In this document: piece after piece, positions 60,404 to 64,000 of the stretch
How the letters are laid out: every line of letters starts with the position of its first letter
How positions within the stretch are numbered: position 1 is the stretch's first letter
From: MGML01 sp034416335
Lineage (GTDB): Bacteria > Chloroflexota > Dehalococcoidia > Dehalococcoidales > UBA2162
Length of the DNA stretch: 64,000 bases
Assembly (NCBI GenBank): GCA_034416335.1
Contig: DAOULV010000024.1
Coordinates: forward strand, 62,001-126,000
Direction: 5' to 3'
The notes under the pieces: generated by a model
The model's input: the letters and a program-made list of their open reading frames with translations, nothing else
Told to the model about the DNA's origin: nothing
Databases searched by the model: none
Made by a program: the position numbers and the translations under genes

Positions 60404-60592
60404 AGATTCCCGCCTGCGCGGGAATGACAGGAGGTGGGCTGGTCCCGCGCCGTCCTGTCAGTGAATTAGTGAGATATAAGGATTAATAATTATTGTCATT
60501 GCGAGGAGTCCGCCGCAGGCGGACAACGCGGCAATCCGTGCTCTCGAAAACACGGATTGCTTCGCCCCGACAAAGTCGGGACTCGCAATGAC
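60404..60592. repeat. Composite of palindromic repeats, family 2 copy 2 with a CCCGC-type fragment
   Basis: A fragment ATTCCCGCCTGCGCGGGAAT (60404-60423) is followed by TGACAGGA (60425-60432) paired with TCCTGTCA (60453-60460). A full family 2 element then runs from GTCATTGCGAG (60495-60505) to CTCGCAATGAC (60582-60592). The family 2 element is almost identical to the copy at 62459-62557 over its first 80 bases. Confidence 0.8.
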
Positions 60593-60617
60593 AAGGAACA
60601 AGAGGAGCAATAGATAA

Positions 60618-62366
60618 TTGCTTTTCGAACTGTCGGTTAAGAACTTCGGCATCATCGAGGAAATAACCTGGAAGCCGACCGCCGGTCTGAACGTGATTAC
60701 CGGTGAAACCGGCGCCGGAAAGTCGCTGGTGGTCGACGCCGTCGAAGCTCTGCTGTCCGGACAGGCGAACGAGGAAGATATTCGCACCGACACCGACGAA
60801 GCGGAAATCGAAGGCATTTTCAGGATGCCCGACAGTTCTGCTTCCGATAATCTCAGGTCACTGCTTGCCGACCGAGAAATAACTCCTGAAGAAGATTCCC
60901 TGATATTCTCCTGCGTTTTCCGCCGCCAGAGCCGCACCACACCCAGAATTAACCGCCAGGCCGTGCCCCGCGCCCTGCTCAGGGAAATCGGGGCTTTCCT
61001 GGTCGATATCCACGGACAGAGCGGCCACCTGTCCTTACTCGATAAAGAAAATCACCTGGAATTCATCGACAGCTACGCGCATAACAATAAACTCAGGCAG
61101 GAATTCGCCGAAAAAGCAACCGAACTCCACCGGATGGAACGTGAATTGCAGGAATTGTCCGGCAAAGAGAAGGACTTCTCTAAACAGACCGAACTGCTGA
61201 ATTTCCAGATAAATGAAATAAGGCAGGCAGAATTAATTGAGGGAGAGGACAGTGAACTGGAAACCGAACTTGCTGTCCTTTCCTCCGCCGAAAAACTGAA
61301 AGCCACGTCGTATGAGGTATATTCGCTGCTCAACAGTGACGACATCGCGATGACTTCATCGTCAGCGATAGACCGGCTTAACGAGGCCCTGCCGCTGCTG
61401 GGCAGGATGCTGGAGACCGACCCCTCGCTGAAAGCGCGGTTCGACCGCCTGGAAAGTGCCGTTTACGAACTTGCCGAGATAGCGCAGGAAGTGAAGAACT
61501 ACGGGGAAGGACTGGACTTCAATCCCGAGCGGCTGGAGGAAGTACAGGACCGGCTCGAGTTGATACGTACCTTCAAGAGAAAATACGGCGGCTCGATACC
61601 CAAGGTACTTGAATACCTGGTAAACGCTGAAAAGGAACTGGAAGGGCTGGCTTTCTCCGATGAACGGATTGAGCAGCTGGAAGCCGGCATAAAAGAACTG
61701 AAAGTCGATATGGGTAAACTGGCCGATGAGATTACCTGTGAACGCGTCAGGGCAGCGGAAGAACTGGAAAAATCGGTAAAGAATGAGCTGACCGAGCTTG
61801 AAATGGCCGGGGTGGAATTCAGGGTTGATATCAACCGGGAACTGGATGATGAGGGACTCCCACTGCCGGACGGAAATTCCTATGGCTATAGTGTTACCGG
61901 CATCGACGAAGTCGAATTTATGGCGTCGACCAATCCCGGCGAAGCAATGAAGCCACTGGCGAAGATAGCCTCTACCGGTGAAATTTCACGTTTCATGCTG
62001 GCCCTCAAGTGCGCCCTGGCGGAAGCCGACACTATCCCCGTGCTGGTCTTCGATGAGATAGATATCGGTGTTGGCGGCAGGAGCGGCGAGGTAATCGGTC
62101 GGAAGCTGTGGAACCTCTCCCGCACCCACCAGGTGACCTGCGTCACCCACCTGCCCCAGATAGCCGCTTTTGCTGACTCCCATTACAGCGTCACCAAGGC
62201 AAGCGCCGGCGACCGTACCGTCAGCAATATCAAATCGCTTTCCGACGAAGAAAAGCTGAACGAACTCGCCGTAATGGTCAGCGGACCCGAAATCACGGAC
62301 TCCTCCCTCAACACAGCCCGCGAACTGCTAAAACGTGCGGAGGAGTGGAAGAAAAATCACTCTTAA
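60618..62366 (+). CDS. recN: DNA repair protein RecN
   Basis: A 582-residue SMC-like ATPase of double-strand break repair. The Walker A VITGETGAGKSLVVDAVEALL is near residue 30. Two coiled-coil arms (about 150-235 and 320-395) flank a hinge region. The signature and Walker B ILVFDEID-type segment reads VLVFDEIDIGVGGRSGEVIG near residue 480. The start is a TTG at 60618 with AGAGGAGC about 10 bases before it; no ATG gives the correct N-terminus (LFELSVKNFGIIEEI). It is flanked on both sides by family 2 repeats and forms a single-gene unit. Confidence 0.95.
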   Translation: MLFELSVKNFGIIEEITWKPTAGLNVITGETGAGKSLVVDAVEALLSGQANEEDIRTDTDEAEIEGIFRMPDSSASDNLRSLLADREITPEEDSLIFSCVFRRQSRTTPRINRQAVPRALLREIGAFLVDIHGQSGHLSLLDKENHLEFIDSYAHNNKLRQEFAEKATELHRMERELQELSGKEKDFSKQTELLNFQINEIRQAELIEGEDSELETELAVLSSAEKLKATSYEVYSLLNSDDIAMTSSSAIDRLNEALPLLGRMLETDPSLKARFDRLESAVYELAEIAQEVKNYGEGLDFNPERLEEVQDRLELIRTFKRKYGGSIPKVLEYLVNAEKELEGLAFSDERIEQLEAGIKELKVDMGKLADEITCERVRAAEELEKSVKNELTELEMAGVEFRVDINRELDDEGLPLPDGNSYGYSVTGIDEVEFMASTNPGEAMKPLAKIASTGEISRFMLALKCALAEADTIPVLVFDEIDIGVGGRSGEVIGRKLWNLSRTHQVTCVTHLPQIAAFADSHYSVTKASAGDRTVSNIKSLSDEEKLNELAVMVSGPEITDSSLNTARELLKRAEEWKKNHS

Positions 62367-62458
62367 AAGCAAATCAGCATTCCGTACCTGATACGGAATT
62401 CAGGAAACCTACGATCAGCGAAAATCCACACTAAATTCTGCGTATAGTCATCCGCTAT

Positions 62459-62557
62459 GTCATTGCGAGGAGTCCGCCGCAGGCGGACGACGCGGCAATC
62501 CGTGCTCTCGAAAACACGGATTGCTTCGCCCCGACTTTGTCGGGGCGAAGCAATGAC
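62459..62557. repeat. Dispersed palindromic repeat, family 2, copy 3
   Basis: GTCATTGCGAG (62459-62469) begins a 99-base element ending GAAGCAATGAC (62547-62557). An inner stem is CCGACTTTGTCGG (62531-62543). It lies 10 bases beyond the stop of the minus-strand alcohol dehydrogenase gene and may terminate transcription in both directions. Confidence 0.8.
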
Positions 62558-62566
62558 AGAAATATT

Positions 62567-63649
62567 TTAATCGAACACGATTACATTGCGCAGAGGTTTT
62601 CCGCTGATGGTCGATTCTATGGCATCGTTTATCTTCTCGAGCGGATATCGGTTCGTAACGAGTTCATCCAGCTTAAGCTGCCCCGTCTTGTACAGGTCTA
62701 TCATTTTCGGTATATCCGTTTTCAGGTTAGTCGAACCCATAAAGGCACCTGTAAGCTGTTTTTCCGTGGCTATTATCCCCATCGGTGAAAAACACAACTG
62801 GTCCTGCACCGGAGGTAATCCTATTACTACGGTGTTGCCACGTGGTCCCGTCAGCATCATCCCCTGGTTTATAGCCGCTACACTCCCAACCGTAATAAAA
62901 ACATAGTCAGCGCCCCTGCCGTATGTCAGTTCTCTCACGGCATCGGCGGCATCCTCGCGGGTGGCGTTTACCTTATGAGTCGCTCCGAACTTCATTGCCG
63001 TTTCCGTTTTTTCATCCAGTACGTCCATACCGATGATAGGATAGGCTCCCGAAATAGCCGCACCCTGGATAGCATTGATGCCTACTCCGCCAAGCCCCAT
63101 CACCACCACGCTTTCCATGGGCTGTACCCTTGCCCGGTTTACTACAGCGCCGAACCCGGTGATAACACCGCAGGACATCAGCGCCGCACTCTCCAGCGGC
63201 ATATCGGGCGGTATCTTCATCAACTGGGACTCGCTGACAAGAGCGTACTCGGCAAAGCCGGAAACCTTTCCCTTCTGGTCGATGGGCTGTCCGTCTTTGG
63301 TGCGAAGCCTGACATTTTCCATCGGCTTAAATTTTTCCGTGCAGAGGTGAGGTAGCCCGGAAACGCAGTAATAGCATTTCCCGCAGGAAGACAGCAGGGT
63401 AACCATTACCGGGTCGCCCGGCTTGAAAGCGGTCACTTCCAGTCCAACCTCCTCCACATACCCGGCCGACTCGTGCCCGCCGATAAAAGGCAGCCTGCCG
63501 GGGAGTTCTCCCTTGATGTCGTGAATATCGCTGTGGCACACGGCAGTCGCCGCCAGTTTCACTTTTAGTTCGCCCTTACCGGGCGCCGCCATTTCTATTT
63601 CTTCCACTACCAGTGGTTTCCCGAATTCATAACAAACAGCAGCTTTCAT
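62567..63649 (-). CDS. Zinc-dependent alcohol dehydrogenase
   Basis: A 360-residue medium-chain dehydrogenase. The catalytic zinc site is in TAVCHSDIHDIKG with GGHESAGYVEEVG. The structural zinc cysteines are in CGKCYYCVSGLPHLC (CX2CX2CX7C). The Rossmann motif is VVMGLGGVGINAIQGA. It is similar to the protein encoded next on the right (63663 onward), so the two look like a tandem duplication. Substrates of this family include primary and secondary alcohols and S-(hydroxymethyl)glutathione, and none can be selected here. A family 2 repeat follows its 3' end. Confidence 0.93.
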   Translation of the reverse strand: MKAAVCYEFGKPLVVEEIEMAAPGKGELKVKLAATAVCHSDIHDIKGELPGRLPFIGGHESAGYVEEVGLEVTAFKPGDPVMVTLLSSCGKCYYCVSGLPHLCTEKFKPMENVRLRTKDGQPIDQKGKVSGFAEYALVSESQLMKIPPDMPLESAALMSCGVITGFGAVVNRARVQPMESVVVMGLGGVGINAIQGAAISGAYPIIGMDVLDEKTETAMKFGATHKVNATREDAADAVRELTYGRGADYVFITVGSVAAINQGMMLTGPRGNTVVIGLPPVQDQLCFSPMGIIATEKQLTGAFMGSTNLKTDIPKMIDLYKTGQLKLDELVTNRYPLEKINDAIESTISGKPLRNVIVFD

Positions 63650-63662
63650 TATTTCCCTCCCG

Positions 63663-64000
63663 TTATTCTCCTATCATTACTATATTTCGTACCACTTCGC
63701 CTTTCGAAGTGGACTCGATAGCGTCATTGATTTTGTCCAGCGTGTAGTGGCCTGAAATCAGTTCGTCCAGTTTCAGTTTGCCCTCCCGGTACAGCTCCAC
63801 CAGACGAGGGATATCGATGTTAAGCCGGGTCGAACCGCCCCCGCAGCCGGTAAGGACTCTTTCACCGGCAATGAAGTCAAAAGCCATAAAGTCGAACCTC
63901 TCCTTTACCGGTACCAGACCGATGAGGACGGTCGTGCCGCGCTGGGCGGACATGAAAAAACCCTGTTTCAGGGCTGCGGCGCTGCCGACGGTAACGAAGA
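63663..64000 (-). CDS. Zinc-dependent alcohol dehydrogenase, 3' part
   Basis: The C-terminal 112 residues of a second medium-chain dehydrogenase. The frame stays open to the right edge: the codons before the ATG at 63953 read FVTVGSAAALKQGFF, matching the corresponding FITVGSVAAINQGMM of the gene to the left. The start is therefore outside the window. Shared blocks with the neighbour include TTVLIGL/NTVVIGL, TRLNIDIPRLVELY and KLKLDELISGHYTLDKINDA. The two genes are 13 bases apart and same-strand, consistent with tandem duplication. The zinc-binding parts are not visible. Confidence 0.88.
   Translation of the reverse strand, partial: FVTVGSAAALKQGFFMSAQRGTTVLIGLVPVKERFDFMAFDFIAGERVLTGCGGGSTRLNIDIPRLVELYREGKLKLDELISGHYTLDKINDAIESTSKGEVVRNIVMIGE

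Overview
The window looks like chromosomal DNA of a Chloroflexota bacterium, most probably a Dehalococcoidia-like lineage. This is an inference from gene content and order: a PdxS/PdxT pair followed by pyrE, a P-loop/R3H protein, an archaeal-type phosphoglycerate mutase in a tpiA-pgk-dxs block, a hexulose-phosphate synthase fused to an RraA-like domain, an OFA-like MFS carrier, a UroD-family protein and several 7TM histidine kinases. No rRNA gene is present, so taxonomy cannot be settled here. Base composition is moderate in most genes. Two stretches are clearly AT-rich (6164-7600 and 27160-28680) and look acquired.

Layout. 1-6132: end of a QueG-like iron-sulfur protein, then pdxS-pdxT-pyrE, an acyl-CoA-ligase-like gene and a P-loop/R3H protein. 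6164-7452: AT-rich two-gene module with a HEPN-like motif. 7636-13784: radical SAM protein, then a pantothenate operon (DUF2520 dehydrogenase, panD, panB, panC, HPS-RraA fusion) behind a consensus promoter and an attenuator-like leader. 13973-20138 (minus): dxs-pgk-apgM-tpiA, then miaA. 20139-27080: repeats, a possible structured RNA, transporters, SnoaL, UroD-like, methyltransferase and iron alcohol dehydrogenase genes. 27081-28636: tRNA-Arg(UCU) with a KAP NTPase gene downstream. 28852-34110 (minus): a four-gene phosphorelay. 34436-38970: a secreted protein, a GH3-family acyl-adenylate enzyme, a lone receiver domain and an amino acid permease. 39187-46366 (minus): a GYD protein and a six-gene MoxR/DUF58 envelope operon. 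46601-53843: a methyltransferase-GH3-histidine kinase operon and a Ca-type P-ATPase. 53932-59432 (minus): a sugar-utilisation cluster (decayed isomerase, family 3 glycosidase, FGGY kinase, LysR). 59737-64000: nitroreductase, recN and two zinc alcohol dehydrogenases, the last cut by the window edge.

How it works together. The housekeeping blocks make PLP, UMP, pantothenate/CoA precursors, lower-glycolysis intermediates and isoprenoid precursors. The middle of the window is rich in signalling: three histidine kinases (two with 7TM input regions), two DNA-binding-style or receiver outputs, one response regulator with an unrecognised C-terminal domain, and a free receiver closely resembling the receiver of the hybrid kinase. 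Two paralogous GH3-family enzymes lie beside the kinases, one in a translationally coupled operon with a kinase and a methyltransferase. This suggests, but does not prove, a system that makes or modifies a small acyl molecule and senses it. At least three families of short dispersed palindromic repeats fill the intergenic gaps.
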